Assembly: GCF_003576455.2 (NCBI RefSeq)
Contig: NZ_CP032869.1
Coordinates: 5,642,001 to 5,706,000, forward strand
DNA length: 64,000 nt
Source: Mucilaginibacter celer
GTDB lineage: Bacteria > Bacteroidota > Bacteroidia > Sphingobacteriales > Sphingobacteriaceae
Direction: 5' to 3'
Under the pieces are notes generated by a model. That model was not told the DNA's origin, did no database searches, and saw only the letters and a program-made list of their open reading frames with translations. Positions within the stretch are counted from its first letter, which is position 1. Each line of letters begins with the position of its first letter. This document shows, in pieces, positions 8,440-16,165 of this stretch. The position numbers and the translations under genes were made by a program.

Positions 8440-9206
8440 ACTTCAGGAATACCAATATTCTTTTTATTGGCCTGTTGGGGTTAATCGCCTGGGTACATAT
8501 TACAGAAGGTGTTTCGCTGTGGAGTTACGTGGTGCTGATCTTTGTTTACTCGCTGATATTATTTTATGGTTGCTATTACATCGGCTCCAACTTTTTTATG
8601 CCGGTAATGTGCTCTTTTAAAACAAGCAAAAAGGTTATTGCTATTACTTTTGATGACGGGCCGGATACTATTGCTACTCCGCAGATCCTGGATATCTTAA
8701 AGCAGCACAATGTTCCGGCGGCATTCTTTTGCATAGGTAACCGTATTGCCGGGAATGAAGCCGTGCTGAAACAAATCAATGAGCAAGGCCATATCATCGG
8801 CAACCATAGCTATTCACATCATTTTTGGTTCGATTTGTTTTCATCGGCTAAAATGCTGGATGATATGTTGCTGGCTAACCAGGCGGTGAGGCAGAATATC
8901 AGTTTGAGCCCCCTGTTATTCAGGCCGCCCTATGGGGTGATTAATCCTAACTTAAAAAAAGCCATTGTTAAAAGCGGGATGGTGCCCATAGGCTGGAGCG
9001 TACGCTCGATGGATACGGTTATTAATGATGAGCAAAAATTATTAAATAAGATAACCCGCCGCTTAAACCCCGGCGCTATTTTCCTGTTTCATGATACAGG
9101 CAAGGCAACAATTTCGGTTTTGCCCCTGTTTATTGAACAGGCCAAAGCCGATGGGTACGAAATAGTGCGGTTGGATAAAATGCTAAATTTACAGGCTTAT
9201 GCGTAA
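8433..9206 (+). CDS. membrane-anchored polysaccharide deacetylase (NodB domain)
   Basis: 257 residues. Two N-terminal hydrophobic segments (about 8-22 and 30-52) precede a NodB homology domain with the metal/catalytic motifs TFDDGP (D74, D75), HSYSH (125-129) and RPPYG, and a late LFHDTG block. The family removes acyl groups from N- or O-acetylated sugars using a divalent metal. It overlaps the upstream gene by 7 bp and the downstream LolA-like gene by 8 bp, so it belongs to the pigment operon; deacetylases of this type occur in Bacteroidota flexirubin loci, where the substrate is not established to my knowledge. Confidence 0.9.
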   Translation: MLNFRNTNILFIGLLGLIAWVHITEGVSLWSYVVLIFVYSLILFYGCYYIGSNFFMPVMCSFKTSKKVIAITFDDGPDTIATPQILDILKQHNVPAAFFCIGNRIAGNEAVLKQINEQGHIIGNHSYSHHFWFDLFSSAKMLDDMLLANQAVRQNISLSPLLFRPPYGVINPNLKKAIVKSGMVPIGWSVRSMDTVINDEQKLLNKITRRLNPGAIFLFHDTGKATISVLPLFIEQAKADGYEIVRLDKMLNLQAYA

Positions 9207-10026
9207 GATGATTTTTATTGGAGATATATTAAGAAGCTTCCCGCTTGAGAGAGCTTGTCCCGAATTATATTCGGGAGGATGCAGCGGCGACACGCGGAAG
9301 CAGGGGTGTGTTTCTACGCGCGATTTAGGAATACCGCAAAAACACACCCCTACACCCCTCTCAAGAGGGGAATCGCACAGGCCCCTGCTGTTAAAAATTG
9401 GGATTGCATTGTTGCTTTTTTTCAACGTAATCCTTACCGCCAATGCCCAACACGCCGGCTATACCCAACTTACCGATCTCACCAAATTCAAACAGCAGTT
9501 TGCCGAGGTTGCACAGAAAACCAACAGCATAAAAAGCGATTTTACCCAGGAAAAAAGCCTGAGCATGCTCTCAGACAAAATCACCTCCAAAGGCAGGTTC
9601 TGGTACTGCAAGCCCGATATGCTCAGGATGGAATATACCCAACCTTTCAGCTACCTGATGATCCTGAACAAAGACAATGTGTACATCAAAGACGGGCAGA
9701 AGGAAAACAAGGTATCCACCCGATCAAACAAAGTATTTAAGCAGATCAACAAAATTGTTGTGGATTGCATACAGGGGACAGCCTTAAACAGCGGCGATTT
9801 TAAATCGGCGGTTTATGAAAGTAAGGGTAATTATTTGGTGGCCCTCTCCCCCGTTAATAAACAACTAAGCGAATTTTTCAAAACCATCGAGATCACCGTC
9901 GATAAAAAAGATTACTCGGTAAGCACCATCCAGATGCTGGAAAGTTCGGGCGATAGCACCACGCTCCATTTCACTAATAAAGAAATCAATGCCACTATTC
10001 CCGACGCGCTTTTTGCTATTAAGTAG
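9199..10026 (+). CDS. LolA-like outer-membrane lipoprotein carrier with repeat-derived N-terminal insert
   Basis: From residue ~60 on this is a LolA-type protein: hydrophobic signal segment (LLLKIGIALLLFFNVILTANAQ), then KFKQQFAEVAQKTNSIKSDFTQEKSL and RMEYTQPFSYLMILN, as in carriers that move lipoproteins or lipids across the periplasm. The first ~58 codons are unusual: after ATG and 13 codons, the frame runs through a dispersed palindromic element (9239-9371) before reaching the signal segment. The ATG at 9199 overlaps the previous gene and keeps the frame open; a non-ATG start after the element is the alternative. LolA paralogues are standard members of aryl-polyene clusters, where they are thought to help place the pigment in the outer membrane. 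Confidence 0.82.
   Translation: MRKMIFIGDILRSFPLERACPELYSGGCSGDTRKQGCVSTRDLGIPQKHTPTPLSRGESHRPLLLKIGIALLLFFNVILTANAQHAGYTQLTDLTKFKQQFAEVAQKTNSIKSDFTQEKSLSMLSDKITSKGRFWYCKPDMLRMEYTQPFSYLMILNKDNVYIKDGQKENKVSTRSNKVFKQINKIVVDCIQGTALNSGDFKSAVYESKGNYLVALSPVNKQLSEFFKTIEITVDKKDYSVSTIQMLESSGDSTTLHFTNKEINATIPDALFAIK
9239..9371. repeat. dispersed palindromic element inside LolA-like coding sequence
   Basis: The ends form an inverted repeat (TCCCGCTTGAGAGAG... / ...CCCTCTCAAGAGGGGA), and inside it GCAGGGGTGTGTTT pairs with AACACACCCCTACACCCC. The same element, 106 bp long, is present between thrA and thrB at 46816-46921. The copy here is read through in frame by the LolA-like gene. Confidence 0.8.
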
Positions 10027-10636
10027 TTGTCTGCTGATGCTGGCCGGCTGCAAATCGGTTTACAAAAACCTGAAACCAGCCGAAGGCGAAGTACGCGAAA
10101 TCAAAAAATTCGCGCCCGATTTTACCCGTGCGCTTTATAAAACGGAGGTTGATGTAATTGGCGGTCATCATTTAAGCGGCCTGCTGCTAATTAAAACCCT
10201 GCCCGATAAAAGCGTGCGCATGGTGTTCAGCAACGAAATGGGTTTTAAGTTTTTTGATTTTGAGTTTAAGCCTGATGGCGAGTTCAAAGTGTACTACATC
10301 ATTAAACAAATGGATAAACGCCCGGTGATCATCACCCTGCAAAAAGATTTTGAACTGGTGATGATGCGCAAACAAAACCCCGAAACCGGGTACCTGCGTA
10401 AGGACGATAATTTTACCTACTATGTTTTCCCGCAGGAAAAAGGTGCCAACTATTATATCACCAACAAAACCGGAACGGAACTGATTCGTATGGAACGCTC
10501 ATCGGACAGAAAACCGGTGGTGCAGGCCATTATGAATGGTTTTCACAACGGCATTCCTGATACCATCGGCATCAGCCATAAAAATTTCAAATTCAACATC
10601 GGTCTAAAACGTATTGAAAAAAACGATGCTCAATAG
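9989..10636 (+). CDS. outer-membrane-type lipoprotein (DUF4292-like)
   Basis: 215 residues. The N-terminus is a lipoprotein signal peptide with lipobox LAGC (FLLLSSCLLMLAGC), so the protein should be lipidated. The remainder is beta-rich and shares the LolA/LolB-like pattern (VEGEVREIKK-type start, repeated short beta strands), consistent with a Bacteroidota lipoprotein family near DUF4292. The start ATG lies 38 bp inside the end of the LolA-like gene in another frame, so the two are coupled. A LolA/LolB-like pair would fit transfer of a lipidic pigment or its carrier to the outer membrane; this is inference. Confidence 0.75.
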   Translation: MPLFPTRFLLLSSCLLMLAGCKSVYKNLKPAEGEVREIKKFAPDFTRALYKTEVDVIGGHHLSGLLLIKTLPDKSVRMVFSNEMGFKFFDFEFKPDGEFKVYYIIKQMDKRPVIITLQKDFELVMMRKQNPETGYLRKDDNFTYYVFPQEKGANYYITNKTGTELIRMERSSDRKPVVQAIMNGFHNGIPDTIGISHKNFKFNIGLKRIEKNDAQ

Positions 10637-10985
10637 TAACTTTTTCACTTTTGCTCAGCCTGTTGCTGAAGCGGGCCTGCTTAAAACAACCATCACACTT
10701 AATCCCGCGCATGATATTTTTAAAGGACATTTTCCGGGGCAACCTGTGGTGCCTGGCGTTTGTATGATGCAAATGGTAAAAGAAGTTTTGGAAAATTATG
10801 CTGATAAAAAGCTGCGGTTGGTAAAGGCTGATAACGTAAAATTTTTATCGTTTATTGATCCGGCGCAGCATATGAATGTTGGATTAGAGATAAAGTTTTC
10901 GGAGATTGATGGGCAGATCAAAGCAGATGCTCAGTTGGTGAATGAGGGGATTGTGTTTTTGAAGTTTAAGGGGATATTCAAATAA
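10626..10985 (+). CDS. FabZ/ApeI-like hotdog dehydratase with Glu replaced by Gln
   Basis: 119 residues from the ATG at 10626, which overlaps the stop of the previous gene; an in-frame TTG at 10614 is a weaker start. It contains the FabZ signature GHFPGQPVVPGV with the catalytic histidine, but 14 residues further, where FabZ has the catalytic Glu (PGVLxxEA), it reads PGVCMMQMV, i.e. Gln. It therefore has the His half of the active site and lacks the acid half, the reverse of the hotdog protein at 1124-1546. A heterodimer with a composite active site, as suggested for ApeI/ApeP, is the simplest reading. It is the last gene of the cluster. Confidence 0.85.
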   Translation: MLNSNFFTFAQPVAEAGLLKTTITLNPAHDIFKGHFPGQPVVPGVCMMQMVKEVLENYADKKLRLVKADNVKFLSFIDPAQHMNVGLEIKFSEIDGQIKADAQLVNEGIVFLKFKGIFK

Positions 10986-10990
10986 AAACA

Positions 10991-11157
10991 ACCCCAGAGG
11001 GGTTAAAGGTTTGTAGCATAAAAAAGCGATATCTTACCGTGCCAGAGGTACGGAACACCAGCATGCAATTATCAGCAAGGCGGAGAGGTTGCGTACCTCT
11101 GGCACGCGAGGCTTGTTCTTGATTTTTTCTACAACCCTTTTGCACCTCTGGTGCAGC
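10991..11157. repeat. palindromic repeat after the pigment cluster
   Basis: The gene-free stretch 10986-11285 holds a multi-arm palindrome. An outer arm CCCCAGAGGGG... pairs with ...GCACCTCTGGTGC (11142-11154), and an inner 14-bp inverted repeat is GTGCCAGAGGTACG (11039-11052) / CGTACCTCTGGCAC (11092-11105). The same family, in opposite orientation, forms the core of the MITE-like element at 38124-38321. The rest of the stretch contains only the terminator at 11233-11263. Confidence 0.75.
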
Positions 11158-11232
11158 TCAACAATCATTTATCATGCTATTTTCAACAAGGGGTATTATA
11201 CAAAATAGCCTTTTTGTTATTTTATATAAATG

Positions 11233-11263
11233 AAAAAGCCCCTGGTACACCAAACCAGAGGCT
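11233..11263 (-). terminator. intrinsic terminator of DUF308 gene
   Basis: On the minus strand AGCCTCTGGT and ACCAGGGGCT form a stem with a short loop, followed by TTTTTC. It lies 23 bp beyond the stop of the DUF308-like gene. Confidence 0.75.
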
Positions 11264-11285
11264 AATCAAATCACAATTATTTATA

Positions 11286-11873
11286 TTAAGCTTGTAAAGT
11301 ACCTTTTGCGCTTTTCCCCAACCTGATAGCCGCCAATAAATAATAAAAAGCGCCAAAGGCCGAGTACCCCGCCAAATTAGCAATGCCCATATTAGGCGAA
11401 TGAGCCATAGCAATAAATGATACGCCGGCAAGCATAGATTGGCCGCCACTCAATATCATTGGCCATTGGCCGCCAAATTCTTTACGTCTTTTTAAACCCA
11501 GCACCAATTGGATTAAACCCGTTAGCAACGCCCAGGCACCAAATACTATCAAGGCTGATGGAACGCCTTTACCAATGGCAAAGCTAACCGCTAACGTAGT
11601 AATGATACTGATAGCAAGGTTAACATATTGCGGCGTTACTGATGTTCCGTTGCCTTGGTTGGCGCGGATATCCAAAAGCGTACCTACCACATCCCATAGT
11701 GGGTAAATTACCAACAGTATTGTTGCTGCTGTAAACGAGGTTTTGGCCAGTAGTGCTACCAATACCACCCAGATAACCGAGAACGCTACCCTGATGAAAT
11801 AAAGTTTACGCAATGCCGCGGCGGTTTTGGTGGCCGCTGATGTTTCTATGATCAATGTTTTATTTGCTGACAT
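11286..11873 (-). CDS. DUF308/HdeD-like multi-pass membrane protein
   Basis: 195 residues from the ATG at 11873; an earlier ATG at 11924 would add 17 residues that do not look coding. Six hydrophobic segments are visible in a regular pattern (for example IRVAFSVIWVVLVALLA, AATILLVIYPLWDVVG, ALIVFGAWALLTGLIQLVLG, GYSAFGAFYYLLAAIRL), with a central GLxxRR-type loop, as in the HdeD/DUF308 family of acid-resistance-associated membrane proteins. It is downstream of a Crp/Fnr-family regulator on the same strand, with a perfect 18-bp palindrome about 65 bp upstream of its start that probably serves as operator. The molecular function of this family is poorly known. Confidence 0.75.
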   Translation of the reverse strand: MSANKTLIIETSAATKTAAALRKLYFIRVAFSVIWVVLVALLAKTSFTAATILLVIYPLWDVVGTLLDIRANQGNGTSVTPQYVNLAISIITTLAVSFAIGKGVPSALIVFGAWALLTGLIQLVLGLKRRKEFGGQWPMILSGGQSMLAGVSFIAMAHSPNMGIANLAGYSAFGAFYYLLAAIRLGKSAKGTLQA

Positions 11874-11937
11874 GATTTTTAAGTTTTGTTTGTGTTTTAT
11901 TTGATGAAGCAAAACTGGGCACAAAACGCGGCAATAA

Positions 11938-11955
11938 TTTTCACCATGGTGAAAA
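11938..11955. promoter_or_regulatory. 18-bp perfect palindrome, predicted operator for Crp/Fnr-like regulator
   Basis: TTTTCACCATGGTGAAAA is a perfect palindrome 65 bp upstream of the DUF308 gene. A 15/18 match (TTTTCACCTCGGTTAAAA) lies at 12638-12655 upstream of the regulator gene itself. Two matched sites beside one regulator argue for autoregulation and control of the membrane-protein gene. Confidence 0.65.
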
Positions 11956-11988
11956 CCGGGGCGGGTATTTGTCAGCGGAATATCGCTT

Positions 11989-12585
11989 TTACGGCTTTTG
12001 TTGGGCCAGGCGTTTTTTTATACGGGTTAACGATGGGTTTTTGATACCCAGGTAGGATGAAATATGATACGCAGGAATGCGGTTTACGATGTTAGGATGC
12101 TGGGCTACCATTTTTAAGTAACGCTCTTCGGCGGTATTGAACTGAAACTCTTCGGCACGGGCCTGCGAGAGGTTAAAGAACAGTTCGGCTATCAGCCGAC
12201 CGAAGCGCTGCCAACCGGTTGGGGTATTATACAGGTATTGCAAATCGTTGTAGTTAATGGAGATGATCTCGGCATCTTCCATGGCCTGGATAAAATAGGC
12301 GCAGGGATATTGATTAATAAAACTGCGGAACGAAACCAAAAACTGGCTTTCCGAAAAAAAATAGATATTCTTTTCTTCCTGCGTTTCAGGGTGTACAAAG
12401 TAAATGCGGAAGATGCCCTTGGTGATCAGCGCCAGATCGGTGCATACAAAGTTTTGCATGTTGAAAAAGTCGCTTTTGGTTATTTTGCGGTTGCGCCAGT
12501 AGGGCAAACTGATGTTGACATCATTAGCCGACAGATCGGCAAACCTGCCAAGCACATCGTTCAATACTTCCTGTTTTGATTGCAT
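11989..12585 (-). CDS. Crp/Fnr-family transcriptional regulator
   Basis: 198 residues. An N-terminal cyclic-nucleotide-binding-like beta-barrel (about 25-120, with CTDLALITKGIFRIYF and FFSESQFLVSF) is followed by a long helix and a C-terminal region where the Crp helix-turn-helix should lie (YHISSYLGIKNPSLTRIKKRL, 173-193). The ligand-binding PRxxxR-type motif of true CRP and Fe-S cysteines of FNR are not apparent, as is usual for the Bacteroidota subfamily, so the signal is unknown. Palindromes upstream of this gene and of the DUF308 gene (12638-12655, 11938-11955) are candidate binding sites. Confidence 0.88.
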   Translation of the reverse strand: MQSKQEVLNDVLGRFADLSANDVNISLPYWRNRKITKSDFFNMQNFVCTDLALITKGIFRIYFVHPETQEEKNIYFFSESQFLVSFRSFINQYPCAYFIQAMEDAEIISINYNDLQYLYNTPTGWQRFGRLIAELFFNLSQARAEEFQFNTAEERYLKMVAQHPNIVNRIPAYHISSYLGIKNPSLTRIKKRLAQQKP

Positions 12586-12637
12586 ACTGTTAACAAAACG
12601 TAATTATGCCAAATATCGGCACAAAAAAACACAGTAA

Positions 12638-12655
12638 TTTTCACCTCGGTTAAAA
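12638..12655. promoter_or_regulatory. imperfect palindrome, second copy of predicted Crp/Fnr operator
   Basis: TTTTCACCTCGGTTAAAA matches the perfect palindrome at 11938-11955 at 15 of 18 positions. It lies 53 bp upstream of the regulator gene and also between that gene and the divergent small membrane-protein gene at 12754, so it could control both directions. Confidence 0.55.
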
Positions 12656-12753
12656 CAAGCCGCTTTATTTTCTTATTTTACAATCAAACTAAATCGAATA
12701 AAAAAACAATCAAAAAATCAATAACATCATGATGCATATAAAAACACCTCCCC

Positions 12754-12927
12754 ATGTTAGTGAGTTTGATAGAGATAATCCTTTTCCTGGCAGTTATTGT
12801 GCTGGCAGTTGCCGGTCCGCCGAAAAAGAAAAAGCAGGGCGTTAAAATTAACCCCGATGCCCAAACCCCATCGGCCTACCGGGTTACCGCCAACGGCGGA
12901 CTGGAATATGTAGAAGCCGACAATTAA
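12754..12927 (+). CDS. small single-pass membrane protein
   Basis: 57 residues. An N-terminal hydrophobic helix (LIEIILFLAVIVLAVAG, about 5-21) is followed by a lysine cluster (PPKKKKQG) and a hydrophilic tail ending GGLEYVEADN. The composition (positive-inside lysines right after the helix, ordered tail) looks like a real small membrane protein, with the tail in the cytoplasm. It has no obvious Shine-Dalgarno. A different frame from 12730 gives a 38-residue product without such structure. It is divergent from the Crp/Fnr gene and shares its intergenic operator. A terminator follows at 12976. No family recognised. Confidence 0.55.
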   Translation: MLVSLIEIILFLAVIVLAVAGPPKKKKQGVKINPDAQTPSAYRVTANGGLEYVEADN

Positions 12928-12975
12928 AATTTAAAACTTCCCCTTTGAGCCGGGACAATACAAATTATAAAAACA

Positions 12976-13006
12976 AACCGTCGCGAAACAATTGCGGCGG
13001 TTTTTT
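12976..13006 (+). terminator. intrinsic terminator after small membrane-protein gene
   Basis: ACCGTCGC (12977-12984) pairs with GCGGCGGT (12994-13001, one wobble pair), followed by a T-run. The stretch 12586-13047 otherwise holds the operator at 12638 and the small gene at 12754. Confidence 0.75.
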
Positions 13007-13047
13007 ATTTAATTTACAATTTTATAAACCCAATCCCTCTCCCGGTT

Positions 13048-15471
13048 TTGAAACATATTTACTGCATTTTATTATTCGGCTTGCTCTGCAATAACCTTTT
13101 GGCCCAGGTAAAAGTTAATGGTAAAATAACCGATGCTAATAAAAGCCCCGTAGCCTTCGTTGTGGTAAACCTCGGGCAGCAAAACTCTGAGCAAACAAGG
13201 GTGGTACAAACAGATTCGTTAGGGATATTTCATTTTACCAATGTGGATAAAGGCACTTACCTGCTCAGTATCAGCTATACCGGCTATCAAAAAATCGAAT
13301 TGAAGTTAAATCTTAACAATGATACAACGGTCAACATTATGTTGAGGACCAGCACCAACCAGCTTAATGAAGTAACCATAACCGCCAATAAAGCCTCTGT
13401 TGAAAACCGGAGCGACAAGCTGGTTTACAATGTAGCAACCAGCGTAACTGCCACCGGTGCTGATGCGCTTACCGCCATTAGCCAGGTGCCGGGCATCCGT
13501 GTAGGTGATAATGACCTGGGCATTGTTGGTAAAGGGGCTGTTAAAGTGATGGTAAACGAACTCCTCGTTCAGTTATCAGGTACTGATCTCCTCAGGTATT
13601 TAAGGTCGATCTCGGCAAACCAGTTATCCCGGATCGAACTGATCAAAAACCCGGGCGCGGCCTATGATGCAGAAGGTAATGCCGGGCTGATCAATATCAC
13701 CCTAAAAAACACAAAAAAACGCGGTTATTCGGGTAGTGTACAGGTTAATGATAAGCAATGGCTGCATAGCCCGGCCTCTGTTTACGGCACCAGCAATTAC
13801 TGGTGGTTAAACGCCGGCGGCGATATCAACTATAACACCGATAAACTATCGGCTTACGCCAGCATAAATGTTGATCACGACCATGAACTGGAAGGCTTTG
13901 AAACCGATATTTATTATCCCAAACAAACCTGGCTGCAAACGGATACCGGCAGCTACCGCTACCATAACCTGAATTTTGTTGCCGGGACCGATTACCGGCT
14001 TAGTCCGAAAGTAACTGCCGGAGTAAATTACCAGGGCGGAAAAAATACATACGATGGTTCGGACCATGTAAATAACCCAATTATCAATAACAGCACCGGC
14101 GCTATCGATTCAACGCTGCGCACTTATGCAACTTATCATCCGGTAGCCATCAGTAACGCGATTAATCTTCACAGCACCATAAGCCTGGATACTGCGGGCG
14201 GCAGGTTGGTGCTCAATGCCGATTATTTTAATTATTACCGCACAGATCGGTCGGACTTTGAGAGTAACAGCTACCTTGCCAACGGCTCGTTAATTGCCAC
14301 CAACCGCAACCGTTATCACGATACCAATAAACAGGATATCAACATTTACACTTTTAAGGCTGATGTTACAGTACCCACCAAATATGCCCGCTTCGCTTTT
14401 GGTGCCAAGTTGAGTTTTATCAACAATTACAGCAATGCCTTTTATTATAAACGATTAGCTAATGATTCATTAAAGTATGATGACAACCTGAGCAATGAGT
14501 TCACTTATACCGAAAACACCCAATCGGTTTACGGCAGCATGAACCGGGAGGAGGGTAAATGGAAATACCAGGCAGGCTTACGGGTTGAACGTACCGAAAC
14601 CAAAGGCTTTTCGCACACACTTAACCAAACCACCATTAACAATTACACTAAATTTTTTCCATCGGCCACTATTACCTACCGGGCCGGGGTTGACCATAGT
14701 ATAGCGCTTAATTTTGGCCGCAGGATAAACCGCCCTACTTTCTGGAACCTTAATCCATTTAAAAGCCTGTTTACCGCTTATAGTTATGGTGAGGGTAACC
14801 CCTATCTGCAGCCCGAGTATAATACCAATTTCGAATTATCGCATACTTATAAAAACAGGCTTACATCCGCCATATTTGTAAACGTTACCAACAATGGCTT
14901 CAACAATGTAACCATTGCCCGGCCGGATACTAATTTGGTTTTTACTACGCCGCTTAATTTTATTAAAACCTATCGCATCGGAATTTCTGAAAATTATTCA
15001 TTACAGGCTTTTAGCTGGCTCGATAATAATAACCAGTTAACCGTTTATCATACCGATGCCAAATCAGCCTTGAGCCAGGTTAGGGGTATCAGCGGTTTTG
15101 GGGCTTATATCGCCACAACTAATAATATCTACTTTAATAGCAGTAAAACTTTTGCAGGCGCTGTAAACTTTTGGTACCAGTTTCCGGAAATTGACCATAT
15201 TGGCCGAAGCGATGCGTACTATAAACTTGATCTGGGCTTTAAAGCTTCGGTTGCCAAAAGGAAGATTGATGTATCTTTTTTAATGAATGATGTGTTCCGG
15301 AGCAGCGCTTCGGCGGTAATTACTACGGTTAATGGGGTGAGGCAAAAGTTTACTAATTTCCAGATTAACCGGTACGCTATGCTGGGATTTAGTTATCATT
15401 TTGGTAATAGCCAAAATAAGGCCGAGAAACAGGATACCGGGAATTTGGATGAGCGGGGAAGGGTGCATTAA
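13048..15471 (+). CDS. outer-membrane beta-barrel protein with carboxypeptidase-like domain (TonB-receptor-like, OMP_b-brl_3)
   Basis: 807 residues from a TTG start that directly precedes a signal peptide (HIYCILLFGLLCNNLLAQ). Order: signal peptide 1-19, carboxypeptidase regulatory-like Ig fold about 20-105 (VKVNGKITDANKSPVAFVVVNL), plug-like region about 115-230 (NEVTITANK..., QVPGIRVGDNDLG, IELIKNPGAAYDAEGNAGLINI) and a long beta-barrel rich in aromatic alternating strands. This architecture is the Bacteroidota outer-membrane beta-barrel family related to TonB-dependent receptors; there is no STN domain. No SusD partner is adjacent, so the substrate is unknown. Confidence 0.85.
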   Translation: MKHIYCILLFGLLCNNLLAQVKVNGKITDANKSPVAFVVVNLGQQNSEQTRVVQTDSLGIFHFTNVDKGTYLLSISYTGYQKIELKLNLNNDTTVNIMLRTSTNQLNEVTITANKASVENRSDKLVYNVATSVTATGADALTAISQVPGIRVGDNDLGIVGKGAVKVMVNELLVQLSGTDLLRYLRSISANQLSRIELIKNPGAAYDAEGNAGLINITLKNTKKRGYSGSVQVNDKQWLHSPASVYGTSNYWWLNAGGDINYNTDKLSAYASINVDHDHELEGFETDIYYPKQTWLQTDTGSYRYHNLNFVAGTDYRLSPKVTAGVNYQGGKNTYDGSDHVNNPIINNSTGAIDSTLRTYATYHPVAISNAINLHSTISLDTAGGRLVLNADYFNYYRTDRSDFESNSYLANGSLIATNRNRYHDTNKQDINIYTFKADVTVPTKYARFAFGAKLSFINNYSNAFYYKRLANDSLKYDDNLSNEFTYTENTQSVYGSMNREEGKWKYQAGLRVERTETKGFSHTLNQTTINNYTKFFPSATITYRAGVDHSIALNFGRRINRPTFWNLNPFKSLFTAYSYGEGNPYLQPEYNTNFELSHTYKNRLTSAIFVNVTNNGFNNVTIARPDTNLVFTTPLNFIKTYRIGISENYSLQAFSWLDNNNQLTVYHTDAKSALSQVRGISGFGAYIATTNNIYFNSSKTFAGAVNFWYQFPEIDHIGRSDAYYKLDLGFKASVAKRKIDVSFLMNDVFRSSASAVITTVNGVRQKFTNFQINRYAMLGFSYHFGNSQNKAEKQDTGNLDERGRVH

Positions 15472-15494
15472 ACATTTATCAAGCGCAGATAACG

Positions 15495-15645
15495 AGGCTC
15501 CTATGGAGCCGAAAATTCTTCCTTGTCTTTGATATAAACACGTTACTCCTACGGAGTAGAAAACCGAAATTCTAAAACCCCATGGGGGTATCGTGTTTAT
15601 AGCACGTACTCTCTCTTATTCCAGACTCCATAGGAGTTCCGTGTA
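15495..15645. repeat. palindromic repeats of the CTCCTAcGGAG type
   Basis: The stretch 15472-15722 contains several short palindromes: GGCTCCTATGGAGCC, ACTCCTACGGAGT, CCCCATGGGG, and CTCCATAGGAG at the right end, with CACGTTACTCC/GGAGTTCCGTG arms in inverted arrangement. I see no gene here. This looks like a degenerate dispersed element. Confidence 0.55.
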
Positions 15646-15722
15646 TTCGCCATAATATTCCGTTCTCCGTTCGTGTCAATTGGGAAAAAATAGTGAAATT
15701 GAACCACTATAAAAATCTACCC

Positions 15723-16049
15723 ATGACCATAGAAGAAGCCCAGCAACTGGTTGATAATTGGATCAAAACAACCGGCATCCGGTATTTTAACGAACTCACC
15801 AACACCGCCATTTTAATGGAAGAAGTTGGCGAGGTGGCCCGCATTATGGCCAGGCAATACGGCGAGCAATCGTTCAAAAAATCGGATACAGAAGTTAACC
15901 TCGCCGATGAAATGGCCGATGTGCTTTTTGTGCTGATATGCCTGGCCAACCAAACCGGCATCAACCTCACCAACGCTTTAGAGAAAAACCTGGAGAAGAA
16001 AAGCATACGGGATGCTGATCGACATAAAAACAATGAAAAACTAAAATAA
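15723..16049 (+). CDS. MazG-type nucleotide pyrophosphohydrolase
   Basis: 108 residues from the ATG at 15723; a GTG at 15693 would add ten residues without MazG similarity. The all-alpha NTP pyrophosphatase signature is clear: EEVGEVAR and DEMADVLFVL provide the four acidic Mg-binding residues (ExxE and ExxD). Single-domain MazG proteins of this size (dCTPase/MazG-like family) hydrolyse non-canonical or excess nucleoside triphosphates to monophosphates and PPi, with a role in nucleotide-pool cleaning. It stands alone, flanked by repeats upstream and an AT-rich gap downstream. Confidence 0.88.
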   Translation: MTIEEAQQLVDNWIKTTGIRYFNELTNTAILMEEVGEVARIMARQYGEQSFKKSDTEVNLADEMADVLFVLICLANQTGINLTNALEKNLEKKSIRDADRHKNNEKLK

Positions 16050-16165
16050 TCAGAATTAAATTACAAGAAATATATTTTAACAGAATTAAATTCTGTATTT
16101 ATTTTATTTAACACAATTTAATAACGAGGTCTGCGTTTTATCTAAAATGATTAAACAGCCTTGTT

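Noticed and set aside
9255-9740. Long open frame in another phase inside the LolA-like gene
   Set aside because: It begins in the palindromic repeat and has no recognisable domain; the LolA frame has clear family sequence and signal peptide.
12730-12846. Short frame starting ATGATGCAT before the small membrane-protein gene
   Set aside because: Its product (38 residues) has no structure, while the overlapping frame from 12754 gives a membrane helix with a lysine cluster.
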